Assembly: GCF_016097555.1 (NCBI RefSeq) | Contig: NC_054704.1 | Coordinates: forward strand, 31,183,959 to 31,247,958 | Direction: 5' to 3' | DNA: 64,000 bases | DNA from: Gigantopelta aegis | Taxonomy: Eukaryota; Mollusca; Gastropoda; Neomphalida; Peltospiridae | Part shown: in pieces, positions 1 to 9,614 of the stretch | How the letters are laid out: every line of letters starts with the position of its first letter | Position numbering within the stretch: the first letter of the stretch is position 1 | Notes under the pieces: model-generated | What the model was told of the DNA's origin: nothing | Database searches by the model: none | The model's input: only the letters and a program-made list of their open reading frames with translations | Program-made: the position numbers and the translations under genes

Positions 1-110
1 TAATGTTTTTTTCAAGATTTGTGTCTGGACAAACTTTGGAGGAAATCTAACAGCAATTAAAGGTAGGAGAGTAATTTTTCGTAGTTGTTAACAATTTGGT
101 TTGGACAATA
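1..110 (+). repeat. Terminal-repeat family, copy 1 (window edge)
   Basis: The same ~100-bp sequence recurs at 2851-3028 (inverted, split by a small insertion) and at 4736-4840 (direct). Shared landmarks are a TAATG-T-run start, 'GTCTGGACAAA' and 'AAAGGTAGGAGAG'. It looks like the end of a DNA element whose outer base lies just outside the window. No transposase can be assigned to it. Confidence 0.6.
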
Positions 111-1240
111 ATTGGCATAATTCCAAGATGGCGTCCAAAATGGCTACATAATACTGAATGAGACATAACTTTGCATATAGAAGAACATTTCAAGTGGCAC
201 TTAAAAAAAGAAAGTCCAATACACAAATTCTCCACCCCTCCTCCTCCCTACCATATCCCAGATAATAATTAAAACCCCCATCCAATCAAAAAGTCCACTT
301 TAATAAAGAATGATGTTCAATCATTAAAAACATCAGGCCTATACATGGTGTTTAATATAGTACAAATGAAACTTTCATGAATTGTCATTATTTATCATTA
401 ATAACTATCCTACATACTACTATTTAAAGATTACTTCATTATTAGTGCAAAAGTTTCGAACATACCAAAATACAGCAGAACTCGAGCTAATCATATCAGG
501 CAATTACATTTTTTTCAGGAATTGAGTGATGTTTTCTTACACAGACATTTGACCTAAGCCATACGAAGAAGGACAGCTTTGAAAGCAGAACTGGAGAAGT
601 TTCTCAAAAACTTTGGGAGATATTCAACCCTCTCTACAGCCATGATTCGCAATGCTGAGCATTATTTGGGGAAGGTGCTGAGATACCACAAATGTATGTG
701 ACCTCCATGCAGGTTTTAGATTTCAGTAAAGGCAGGTCTCTCGACAACCTGCCCCCGACCAGTCATGGTATTCTGCCTCATATCCAGCATGCGTTCTATA
801 ATGCCCACACCACCATGCATGCCTTGCAGAGCCATCTAGACCCTGAAACTGTTGAATCACTGAAACCGCAATATTGTGGCTATGAGCATGACCAAGGTCA
901 ATTAATGCCTGCAACATCGTAGAAAACCTTGAGGTTAATTGGTCAGTCATATGCTCATGTCATAAGTGTATCAGGTCAATTTGTCCTTGCAGGATGGCCG
1001 AGGTCAAATGTTGCAAATTTTGTCGGTGTAAGAAAACAACATTCAATTCATGTAAAAAATGTAATTGTCTGATAAGATTAGCTTGAGTTCTGCAGTATTT
1101 TGGTATGTTTGAAACTTTTGCAATAACGATGTAGTAATCTCACTTGAAATGTTCTTCTGTATGCGAAGTTAACTTTAAGTCTAATTCAGTATCCCGTGGC
1201 CATTTTGGATGCCATCTTGGAATTATGCTAATTAGGTCAA
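100..1240. repeat. Imperfect long inverted repeat (foldback-like)
   Basis: The stretch around 100-215 is repeated in reverse complement at about 1140-1240 (shared 'CATAATTCCAAGATGGC' and 'AGAACATTTCAAGTG'). The stretch around 440-510 is repeated in reverse complement at about 1055-1120 (shared 'CATACCAAAATAC' and 'CAATTACATTTTTT'). The left arm holds about 220 extra bases that the right arm lacks. The arms enclose the broken gene at 585-1086, so this may be an element that carries that gene. Confidence 0.55.
585..1086 (+). pseudogene. Decayed gene: LPPTS motif plus Cys-rich tail
   Basis: Three consecutive pieces in different frames look like one protein. The first (585-693) reads as an amphipathic helix with AEHYLGKVL. 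The second (692-922) contains NLPPTSHGILPHI, a run of aromatic and His residues, then YCGYEHDQGQLMPA. The third (994-1086) is Cys-rich (CCKFCRCKK, CKKCNC) and ends in a stop. From memory, this order (AE-fl helix, LPPTS-HI-RA, GY-xx-G-LxP, CxC cluster) recurs in many uncharacterised invertebrate proteins of transposon-like copy number. I cannot name the family. The frame changes between pieces mean it is broken here, unless undetected introns join them; position 992 is preceded by an acceptor-like 'CCTTGCAG'. Confidence 0.45.
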
Positions 1241-1887
1241 CTCCAAAAAAAATCACAGTAATGATACCAATCAATTTTTGGGGGATCAAAACATATTTAT
1301 AGACACAAAGATTAACTTCTTATGACACTTACTTTAGGAGATTTGGTCAATTGAAGAAATGCCCTAAAAGTGTTTATTTTAGGGGGTAGGGATAAAATGG
1401 GCCCCATTGGTATCATCCAGCAACCCGAGGTATCAAATTGAAAACTGTATTGCTCTGAGCACTTAATGAAGAAACTTTTGGCCAATTTGTGGAACTCTGC
1501 TTACAGTATTGGTTGACTGAGAAGCCATTAGACTTGAGCTACTTTCAAATCTAAAGCAATTTCCAAGTAAAATTATATAAAATAAGGTCATTGGGTACCC
1601 CCAACCCAGGTTTATGGCTATGAATAATGCTAAAATATAGTCAGTAACACCGTCATTTTAGCCTTTTCGCGGCCAACCAAATATCATAAATATGCTCTTC
1701 TGAGAAAACGTACTTAACCAGGAAGTGTTACCCCAACTTTTTCGGAAGACCTTGGTATATAGAACAACAAAATTTAAGTTAACTCTCTAAAAGAGAAATG
1801 TATGCGAACTACCCCCCAGAGCCAGGACTACAAACCATTCTTATTTTTGATTCTGACGTAATTGAAATTATCTTATGTAGTGGTGCA
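1241..1887. other. Gene-free stretch
   Basis: No convincing reading frame, RNA gene or repeat structure is visible here beyond AT-rich unique-looking sequence. Confidence 0.4.
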
Positions 1888-1895
1888 AGGTCATA

Positions 1896-2280
1896 GAAAG
1901 AAATGTTTTATTTAACGATGCACTCAACACATTTTATTTACGGTTATATGGCGTCAGACATATGGTTAAGGACCACACAGATTTTGAGAGGAAACCTGCT
2001 GTCGCCACTTCATGGGCTACTCTTTCCGATTAGCAGCAAGGGATTTTTATTTGCGCTTCCCACAGGCAGGATAGCACAAACCATGGCCTTTGTTGAATCA
2101 GTTATGGATCACTGGTCGGTGCAAGTGGTTTACACCTACCCATTGAGCCTTGCGGAGAACTCACTCAGGGTTTGGAGTCGGTATCTGGATTAAAAATCCC
2201 ATGCCTCAACTGGGATCCGAACCCAGTACCTACCAGCCTGTTGACCGATGGCCTAACACGACGCCACCGAGGCCGGTCCT
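1896..2280 (-). mobile_element. tRNA-derived SINE, near full length
   Basis: On the minus strand the head contains a near-consensus Pol III B box (GGTTCGGATCC) about 60 bp from the 5' end. It is followed by the SINE body shared with copies at 13880, 39323, 43007 and 49328 (landmarks: CCTGCCTGTGGGA, CAGCAGGTTTCC, GTCCTTAACCATATG). It ends in a short AAATAAAACATTTC tail. A likely 8-bp target duplication, AGGTCATA/AGGTCACA, flanks it at 1888-1895 and 2281-2288. This copy has a different tRNA-like head from the copy at 50366. Confidence 0.85.
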
Positions 2281-2288
2281 AGGTCACA

Positions 2289-2850
2289 GTTTCATTGTGA
2301 GATTAAAGGACAGTTTTAGGGGCAGCTGGTTTAACCTTGGTCTCAACCTTTCACATTTGCAAATTCACTGTGTTGGGGAAAAGAGGCGGACGAATTCAAC
2401 ACATTATTTCACATGAATTCTCAACAAAAATCTCAGACATTAGACCTTTGATTGTATTACTGCAAATCGGGGGTAATGAATGATTTAGATCATGTGAACT
2501 TTGTATTTCCACGTTTGGCAATAATGTACATTCGGTGACCCAATGGTTGGCCGAAGGCCTTGGTGTTAAACAAATAGGAATTATGCAATTGCTACACAGA
2601 AAAAACAAGGACAGTGCAGGTGGGAAAATATAACTCTGCGGTGGATAAAATTAACTGTCAGCTAAAAAAACTACCATATGTGCTTTCTCAAACAATAGTT
2701 TTTACTGGTGACATAAGGGGCTAAAAGGTGCGTTGACAGAATGCCTGAATGCTGACGGCGTTCACTTGAGCCGGCATACGAAAATACATTTACTCTGTAA
2801 GAGGTTCGGCTCCCATTTGGTCAATGAGTTAGCGGTACTATAAATAGCCA
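2289..2850. other. Gene-free stretch
   Basis: Only short frames without recognisable domains are present. I see no tandem repeat or RNA gene. Confidence 0.4.
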
Positions 2851-3028
2851 ACAAATTACTCTCCTACCTTTTCCTGTCATGTGCCCACGACAGACGTGCA
2901 CTACAACAGCTTGTTCTGAATGTGCACGTAAAACCCTATGACCTGACCTGACCTGACCTCTCCTACCTTTAATTACTGTTACATTCCCCCCAAATTTTGT
3001 CCAGACACAAGTTGTGAAAAAACCATTA
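2851..3028 (-). repeat. Terminal-repeat family, copy 2 (inverted, split)
   Basis: This is the reverse complement of the sequence at 1-110, in two parts (2851-2871 and 2971-3028) separated by the insert at 2872-2959. It abuts the left end of the hAT-like element exactly. Confidence 0.65.
2872..2959 (+). mobile_element. Severely 5'-truncated LINE 3' end with TGACC tail
   Basis: This 88-bp insert ends in GTAAAACCC-TATG followed by three to four TGACC repeats. It is bounded by an 11-bp direct repeat, CTCCTACCTTT, at 2861-2871 and 2960-2970. The reverse complement of the same sequence, with the same TGACC tail, forms the 3' end of the minus-strand LINE at 9615. It is therefore best read as a 5'-truncated copy of that LINE or a SINE sharing its tail. 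It splits the terminal repeat at 2851-3028. Confidence 0.75.
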
Positions 3029-3466
3029 CAGTGACACCAAGCCTTGAAATAAGTGGCCGGTCACGGTCATTGTCTGGTACAAATTTGTAACTTGTCAGTA
3101 ACAATGTCGATTGCGCCGGTCACCCTGTCCGAAGCTCGCGTTGTAGTAAAAGCCGGCTGTTTTGGAGTCAAATACACTTAATGCACCGATTAAAAAAAAA
3201 AATGATTACGAATGAAAAAATACAAATGTGTACCAGTGGGATTCGAACCGGTTCACGGGGCACTTGACAGTCCAACACGAAGTTCATCTACAGTCCACAT
3301 ACCTGTTTAGTAGGATTTTTTATAGTCTCGATTTTGCGGGAACTTACATTGTGAAAAGTGATGTCACGCATATTAGTAATTGACCTTTCGTACTTAGCGT
3401 ATACTTCCTGTGGCGTTTTCGTTTAAAGTTTGCAGTTCAAATTGCCTCGTGGTTAACAATTAAAGG

Positions 3467-3907
3467 ATGTTGAACAAAATAACTTCAGTCTTTGCTGTAA
3501 AAGAACAGACAGGTACCGATAATGACAAATCAACTGTCCCTGTTCCCAGTATCTGCGGCGGGCAGCCGCCGATTAAATCGTCCCCCAAAAATTCCCAAAC
3601 GAATATCCCGCAGAGTAGTATCTTAAAATCTAACACTGAACTAAAATGGTAAAAGGAGTATGTAGTTAAAACAAATGCCTCTTTGTGGCTACAGTTTGAA
3701 GAAAACACCAAAGTCGAGGTTACACTTATGACATGCTCGCTCTGCAAAACATTTAAAAAAGAAATGCAGTATAATCACGATTTTTCGGACACATGGATCA
3801 AAAAGTCCACAAATCTGCGTGTGTCAAATGCTACAGATCACTCGGCAACCAAAAATATAGAATATTACCACAAACAAGACACTGATAACATTGAAAAAAA
3901 TGGATGA
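3467..3907 (+). pseudogene. TTF/hAT-type zinc-binding N-terminal domain fragment
   Basis: One frame runs from 3467 to 3907, with a single TAA at 3650-3652. After the stop it reads as an aromatic-rich WLQFEEN segment, a CSLCKTFKK zinc pair and a DTWIKKSTNLRVSN-ATDHS stretch. The order 'W-x-x-F ... C-x-x-C ... FSxxWIxxSxNLRxSNxxDH' is typical of the N-terminal domain in ZNF862/hAT-related proteins. Nothing after about residue 145 is recognisable, so the catalytic RNase-H-like fold is missing. It lies between hAT-like ends and is interpreted as a remnant coding region of that element. Confidence 0.55.
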
Positions 3908-3985
3908 GTCTGAGTCAGATCATCATGAATCTGAAAGTTCAACACAAAATGATAGTGACAACAGTTTCATGGGTTTCTTAAGCCC

Positions 3986-4166
3986 TATTCTAACTGGCTG
4001 TGAGTGATTATTTTAGAAATCATTGACTTCCATTGCCGCATCCTAACTGTACGCGCACGACGCGACATATTTATATGTTGCGTCACACGCGTGCGGTTAA
4101 GATATGGCAATTGAAATCCATGATTTCTAAAATAATCGCTCATGTAGCTCGCGGCTGGTTAGGATA
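3986..4166. repeat. Foldback hairpin MITE, ~90-bp arms
   Basis: The arm starting TTCTAACTGGCTG-TGAGTGATTATTTTAG is mirrored by an arm ending CTAAAATAATCGCTCATG...GGTTAGGA, with a short AT-rich loop around 4070-4078. A TA dinucleotide sits at each edge, compatible with a mariner-type TA target, but that is inference. It is inserted just downstream of the hAT-like fragment. Confidence 0.7.
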
Positions 4167-4436
4167 CAGCTTTACCAGAGGACATATATTAATGCATCAT
4201 AGACTAGTAAGTATGTAAAAATAATAAATGTTATCATTTGGTGACTATTGCCTTAATTGCTGCATTGGTTATTTAGTAATTAAATAAATCAATTATTAAA
4301 CAACACAAAACATAATTTATTTCATTTTTATTTACAATGTTTTGTGACAGGTACAATTTCTTTCATGTCAGGGCACAAATTGATTGGTGCAGGACATTGT
4401 GTCAGGTACACTAAAATGTTTTATTTCAAGGCTTGT

Positions 4437-4731
4437 GACACAGATTCCACATATGAGACTGTAATGATGTCGCCAGTATCGACTTCGCTGAAATAGCATA
4501 GGAGGCCTCAGACCACAATTAATTTCGCTATAGGTTTCTATATAGCCTTAGTGGCTTAACATGTTAAGACATTGTTGTAACATTAAATCATATCCTTTCA
4601 CCCCTCTGAGAATATTCCATAAAAAGTCGAAATGGCAGCCGGCAACAAAATTACATGCTTTTTGCCCTATGTGATCTTAGCGAAGTCGATATAGGTGACA
4701 TGGTTATCATCTGGTATGTGGAATCTGTGTC
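4437..4731. mobile_element. MITE nested in the right end of the hAT-like element
   Basis: Termini are GACACAGATTCCACAT and ATGTGGAATCTGTGTC. The inverted arms extend about 53 bp inward, including ATCGACTTCGCT / AGCGAAGTCGAT. It is about 295 bp long and non-coding. It splits the terminal inverted repeat of the element at 3029-4735. I could not fix its target duplication. Confidence 0.7.
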
Positions 4732-4735
4732 AGTG

Positions 4736-4840
4736 TAATGGTTTTTTCAAGATTTCTGTCTGGACAAAATGTGGGTAAAATCTAAAAAAAAATAAAGGTA
4801 GGAGAGCAATTTTTCGTGGTTGTTAACATTTTGGTTCCGG
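4736..4840 (+). repeat. Terminal-repeat family, copy 3 (direct)
   Basis: Same sequence as 1-110 with a few substitutions (TAATGGTTTTTTCAAG, GTCTGGACAAAA, AAAGGTAGGAGAG). It immediately follows the hAT-like right end and mirrors copy 2 across that element. Confidence 0.65.
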
Positions 4841-5054
4841 CTTTAATCTGTTCAATATTATAATTAAACTTGACCTAATTAGTTGGGTGTAGTTATTTTA
4901 GGACTCGTACAAGTTATACATATGTTGGTTAATGACATTCACGGTTTTCTGCCCTGAACATTTTAGTGTCCTATTGGTTATTCCAGGTGGGTAGCAGATG
5001 CATATTAGGAGAGAATAATATTGTAATATTATTATGTGGCGATTGTGTCATTAT

Positions 5055-6225
5055 GATACTGTCGTGTTGGTTAATCCAGCGGAACGACTGATAAAATATT
5101 GTTGTGTTGGTTAATACAGCGGTACGACTGATATAGTAATATAGTATTGTCGTGTTGGTTAATCCAGCGGAACGACTGATAAAATATTGTGTTGGTTAAT
5201 ACAGCAGAACGACTGATATAGTATTGTTGTGTTGGTTAATCCAGCAGAACGACTGATATAGTACTGTCGTGTTGGTTAATCCAGCGGAACGACTGATAAA
5301 ATATTGTTGTGTTGGTTAATACAGCGGAACGACTGATATAGTATTGTCGTGTTGGTTAATCCAACAGAACGACTAATAAAGTATTGTCATGTTGGTTAAT
5401 CCAGTGGAATGACTAATATAGTACTGTTGTGTTGGTTAATCCAGCGGAATGACTGATAAAATATTGTTGTGTTGGTTAATACAGCGGAACGACTGATATA
5501 GTATTGTCGTGTTGGTTAATCCAGCGGAACGACTGATAAAATATTGTGTTAGTTAATACAGCAGAACAAGTGATATAGTATTGTCGTGTTGGTTAATCCA
5601 GCGGAACGACTGATATAGTATTGTCGTGTTGGTTAATCCAGCTGAATGACTGATAAAGTATTGTCGTGTTGGTTAATCCATCAGAACGACTGATAAAGTA
5701 TTGTCGTGTTGGTTATGCCAGCGGAACGACTGATAAAGTATTGTGTTGGTTATGCCAGCGGAACGACTGATAAAGTATTATCGTGTTGGTTATGCCAGTG
5801 GAACGACTGATAATCTATTGTGTTGTTTATGCCAGCGGAACAACTGATAAAGTAGTGTTATGTTAGTTAATCCAGCGAAACGTCTGATAAACTATTGTCA
5901 TGTTGGTTATGCCAGCGGAACAACTGATAAAGTATTGTCGTGTTGGTTATACCAGCGGGACGACTGATAAACTTTTGTCATGTTAATTAGGCCATGCTAT
6001 AGTTGTGATGGTACAACAGAATAACTAATATGATATTGTCATGTTGGTTAATGCAGCAGAATGACTAATAATATTGTCGTGTTGGTTGATATGGCCGTGC
6101 GGCTAATATGATATTGTCGTGTCGGTTATGCCAGCGGAACAACTGATATAGTATTGTCGTGCTGGTTAATCCAGCGGAATGACTGATATAGTATTGTCGT
6201 GCTGGTTAATCTAGGTGAATAACAA
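5055..6225 (+). repeat. Minisatellite, ~40-bp unit, about 29 copies
   Basis: Each unit reads roughly TATTGTCGTGTTGGTTAAT followed by CCAGCGGAACGACTGATAAAG. Subtypes differ by C/A at 'CCAGC/ACAGC', 'TTAATCC/TTATGCC' and 'GATAAAG/GATATAG'; some units lack about 7 bp. Divergence rises toward both ends. It abuts the DIRS-like element at its right edge. Confidence 0.9.
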
Positions 6226-6307
6226 ATATAGTGTGGTGTTGGGGTTTTTTCCATCATACAGGGTTTATTGTCATGTTGGCTATGCTTATTTTCTGTTTTA
6301 GGTCACT

Positions 6308-7129
6308 ATGCCTCCAAGAAGGTCTCAGAGGGTCACAGCTAGAAAAATTAAATACATCAGCAGACGGCCTATGCAGAGTTCCGACGGGACGGAAACGCCC
6401 ATCAATCCACCAGATCACCCAATGCCTCTACCGGAGCCGTCAAGACAACAGCCACAGGCAGCTACATCAGGTTTGGGGGAAGGTATAGCCCAAGAGGCGT
6501 CATTGCCTGGAGGAATGGGGGTTGGTACAGCGGACCTGGCGGCAGAAATATTGCGACAGATGAAATCACAGGGTCTGGTGATGGCAGCCTCCCAAAGAAC
6601 AGGCACAACATCGACTACATCTGCCAGTATTGGTGCTCCGCCCGCAGTGAACCTGACTGGATTAGTTGGTGGGGATAACGTCACTCTGATGCCAAATATT
6701 GCTATGCAACCAAACATTCAAGCGGCTGTGGCAAATGTCTTGTCACAGTTTACAGGTGATGTGAATAGTTTTAGCAGCATATCCAGACCTGTCGACATAC
6801 ATTTAGATTCAAAACTAAAAGCCAAATTTTTTAGCAGTGAATATGTAGATTTCGGCTCATTTCTTTCAGCTAATTCATCAGGGGAAGAATACAATCTACA
6901 ATTTGATGGATCAACTGTATCGCCAATACCCAAACGTAGAATCCAACAAATTAAAACTATGGATCAATGGACGGATGCATTCCATATTGTCGTGTCTGTA
7001 TATGTCCAAGCACATCCTCATGAAACCCAGAATTTGATGAAGTATGCTCATACAATTCAATCATTGTACAAACGGTCTGGATTTGCTGCTGCCAGGTCTT
7101 ATGACACATCTTTTCGCAGGTGGCGCTAA
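6308..7129 (+). pseudogene. DIRS-like gag protein, N-terminal part
   Basis: An open frame of 273 codons starts with a basic MPPRRSQRVTARK segment, followed by a low-complexity Pro/Gln/Thr region. It then has a folded-looking domain containing SRPVDIHLDSKLKAKFF, a WTDAFHIVVSVYVQAHP helix and ARSYDTSFRRWR. That order (P-x-D-hhh-x-x-K-x-K hinge, WTxAF helix, YDxxFRxx-R) is characteristic of gag proteins of animal DIRS-like elements. The family normally continues into a CCCH finger, which lies about 130 bp further on in shifted frames, so this stop at 7127 is a lesion. Expected role: RNA packaging. Confidence 0.65.
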
Positions 7130-7202
7130 CAACAGCCATACTTGTATTGGGAAATAGTCAGTGCTGAGTTGTTCTTACAGGCCTCGACAATAAGTTTAAG
7201 AA

Positions 7203-7480
7203 ATACACATTTTGGGTCATTCCCAGGGTCCCTTTCGAGGTGACAGGCCAGCAAATGGAAACAGAAACCATTGCTGGTCATTTTCAAAAAGTGGCACATG
7301 TCCCAGGGGTACATATGCAGATTCCAACACTCATGCTCCATCTGTAGTGAAAACCACTTTTTCAGACACTGTCCCAGCAAAAATATGTTACCTCAATTGG
7401 GAAAACAAACACAGGACAGAAACCATGTTTCCCGTCGGGCAACAGGTACAAACCCTACCTTCGGTAATAACCGTGGATAA
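7203..7480 (+). pseudogene. CCCH/knuckle finger of the DIRS-like gag
   Basis: Two overlapping frames together give a CCCH-type finger. The frame entering at 7212 supplies HCWSFSKSGTCPRG and the frame from 7271 supplies YICRFQHSCSICSENHFFRHC. One frameshift near 7310 separates them. Cysteine and histidine spacing (C-x8-C-x5-C-x3-H, then CxxC...H...C) fits a nucleic-acid-binding finger. It lies downstream of the gag domain and upstream of RT, as in other DIRS-like elements. Confidence 0.6.
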
Positions 7481-7495
7481 ACACATAATTCCAAC

Positions 7496-8404
7496 TCCAG
7501 TTAATGTTAAGACTTTTGTCAAATATCTTGATGGGTATGAGAAAGATAACCGTTTACTGCTTTATTAGGGGTTCACCGAAGGTTTTCATTTGTCATATGA
7601 AGGGAGTCGCCATTTTAGAGATGCCAACAATTTAAAATCGGCTATAGATCTCCCTCACATTTTGTCCAAAAAAATTACAAAGGAAGTTGAATTAGGTCGG
7701 ATTCAAGGACCATTTTGGTTTCCCCCCTTTTCAAACCTTCAGGTTTCTCCCTTCGGACTCATACCTGAAAAAGAACCTAATGAATATAGATTAATTCATC
7801 GTCTGTCCTTCCTGGAGGGCTGGTCTATTAATGATGGTATCTCCCGGAACACACATTTGTACAATATCAAAGCATAGATGATGCTATTCATTTGATTCAT
7901 TCTTTTGGTCCTGGTGCTTTGTTAGCCAAAACTGATATTGAATCAGCTTTTCGGATAATGCCTATACATCCCACTGATTACAAACTACTGGGTATGAAGG
8001 TTGATGGGCTATACTACTTTGACAATGGGTTGTTCAGTTTCTTGTAAGCTTTTCGAGGCATTTAGTACAGCCTTACACTGGATTATGATTAACAAATTTA
8101 AGGTAGCTGGTATGGTGCACATTCTGGGTGATTTCTTATTCATCGGCCTGCAAAATTCACCAAAGTGCGAAAAAGATTTAAATTCTTTTCTGCAATTTTG
8201 TTCAATCACAAGTATTCCTATCAAAACAATCAAAACAGTTGAACCGTGCACTACAATAACATTTTGGGGAATTGAACTAGATTCTCTCATTTACATGATT
8301 TTTCTGTCAGGCAAAAAGTTACTTTGAAGGAACTTCAGTCTTTAATAGGGCTTCTGAATTTTGCGTGCAAAGTTATAGCACCTGGTAGAACATTTTTACG
8401 CAGG
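7496..8404 (+). pseudogene. DIRS-like reverse transcriptase, first segment
   Basis: Starts around TPVNVKTFVKYLDGYEK and continues through GFTEGFHLSYEG, PFSNLQVSPFGLIPEKEP and RLIHRLSF, then LLAKTDIESAFRIMPIHP (catalytic Asp of motif A). The YxDD box reads HILGDFLFIG, so one of the two catalytic aspartates is glycine. In-frame stops and frame changes occur at 7566, near 7877 and near 8045. The segment stops at FLRR where the solo LTR is inserted. The product would be an inactive polymerase. Confidence 0.75.
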
Positions 8405-9463
8405 TGTGACGGAACATGCTCTTAATTTTGTTTTCGCCTGTGGCGATATTAATTGTTTTAGAGGGCCGTGTGCAGTTCTCAATACACACCCAGACCAGAT
8501 GCGGAGGCCATGTGGCCAGTAGTTACGTAATACCTCCACGAGTGCGGTTTTTACGACCGAATAGGCGACTGAGTCTGGCCATCTAAGAGAAAATTGCCGT
8601 CATGGTCGCTGTGGAAATATCACTTGATAGGGGGAGGGCCGCGATGTACCCCCAGGCGATATTCGGGTTTTATGATAAATAGCTAGGGTTTTAGAGATAT
8701 CAGGGAGAACCATAGGAAGGCTCCCAGGGAGCGCGTCCGTTTGGACTGGTAATTATATATTTTCTGCTCTGTGTATAACCTTGATGTGATTGATGTGACT
8801 TTAAATATATTAATACTGTATTATACCAATATTATTTAGACGGTGCTGCCGGTCATCTGACGCAGTAAACTGTAGGCTCACTGTTCTATATATATAAAGC
8901 TTAACCAGTCATCCTAGAGGACCTAGGTAAACTGTAGGTTAGTGTCTTTATTGTGATAGGTACCAGTATTAATTCTGTGTTACAAGGTTACTGAATGAGT
9001 AGTTAAGGGTTAATTAAAAATTAACCAGTTAGGAATAGAGTTGTAATTCCTGTATTAATTAAGTTCCCCTGGCAGCGTTTCTCAATTATCACACGTGTGG
9101 GTGTTGTGTCACGGTGAAGTGATTAGCATATTGTGTAAACTAGACACCTAGAGATTAACTAATTAAGTGATCAGTTCTGGGTTGTTATTATTTGTTGTTG
9201 TTAATTAACTACTGCGGCAGTACATTTGTCAGCATAGGTTAATACAGATTCCAAAGTGTATAGTGTTTTTGTTGTGTTTTCTAGTGAACTAAACGTGCTA
9301 TATATTATATACTTTATATAAGATCTTATCTCTGATCATACCTAGACGAGCCAGCGGGTTTTAAACTGCCCGTTACAGAGAGATCTAATAGATATACAGT
9401 TAGGAGAGATATTTGGATAATCGTGTTTCATTCAGTTACGGGTATTATAGGATCCCCGTGACA
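8405..9463 (+). mobile_element. Solo LTR (1,059 bp)
   Basis: The insert begins TGTGACGG and ends CCCCGTGACA, with perfect 5-bp direct repeats GCAGG at 8400-8404 and 9464-9468. TG...CA ends and a 5-bp duplication are the signature of an LTR retrotransposon; with no internal coding region this is a solo LTR left by recombination. A TATA-like stretch (CTATATATATAAAGC) near 8885-8900 could be its promoter. Removing it plus one GCAGG lets the RT frame continue (FLRR then LIDLTRG), which confirms the boundaries. Orientation is not certain. Confidence 0.92.
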
Positions 9464-9614
9464 GCAGGCTTATAGATTTGACAAGGGGTGTTGTAAAAGC
9501 ACATTATCACATACATCTGAATAAGGAAGCAAGAGCTGACATAAGCACTTGGAAACTTTTCATTGATTCGTTCAACGGGATTTCCCTATTTTTGCCTGAT
9601 AAGTGGTCCAGTTC
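9464..9614 (+). pseudogene. DIRS-like reverse transcriptase, second segment
   Basis: Continues the frame broken by the solo LTR: LIDLTRGVVKAHYHIHLNKE, then WKLFIDSFNGISLFLPDKWSS. This is the connection region between RT and RNase H in DIRS-like polymerases. It is cut at WSSS by the LINE insertion at 9615; the frame resumes at 22611. Confidence 0.8.

Larger units (their letters stand above)
3029..4735 (+). mobile_element. hAT-like DNA element with inverted ends
   Basis: The left end is CAGTGACACCAAGCC followed by TTGAAATAA. The right end, once the inserted 4437-4731 element is discounted, is the inverted counterpart (TTATTTCAAGGCTTG...TGTCAGTG). CAGTG-type ends suit hAT elements. Inside are the broken frame at 3467-3907 and a hairpin at 3986-4166. 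No catalytic transposase domain is left. An 8-bp direct target duplication is not evident, because both flanks belong to the terminal-repeat family in opposite orientation; whether the ends and that family form one longer inverted repeat is unresolved. Confidence 0.55.

Noticed and set aside
2200..2280. tRNA gene
   Set aside because: A and B boxes belong to a SINE head; there is no cloverleaf with a complete acceptor stem. The same holds for 13880-13950 and 50366-50440.
5055..6225. CRISPR-like array
   Set aside because: Units are contiguous with no spacers, and the genome is eukaryotic. The same applies to 26831-28240.
7126..7380. Minus-strand 84-codon frame opposite the gag finger
   Set aside because: Antisense to recognisable CCCH sequence and without any domain.
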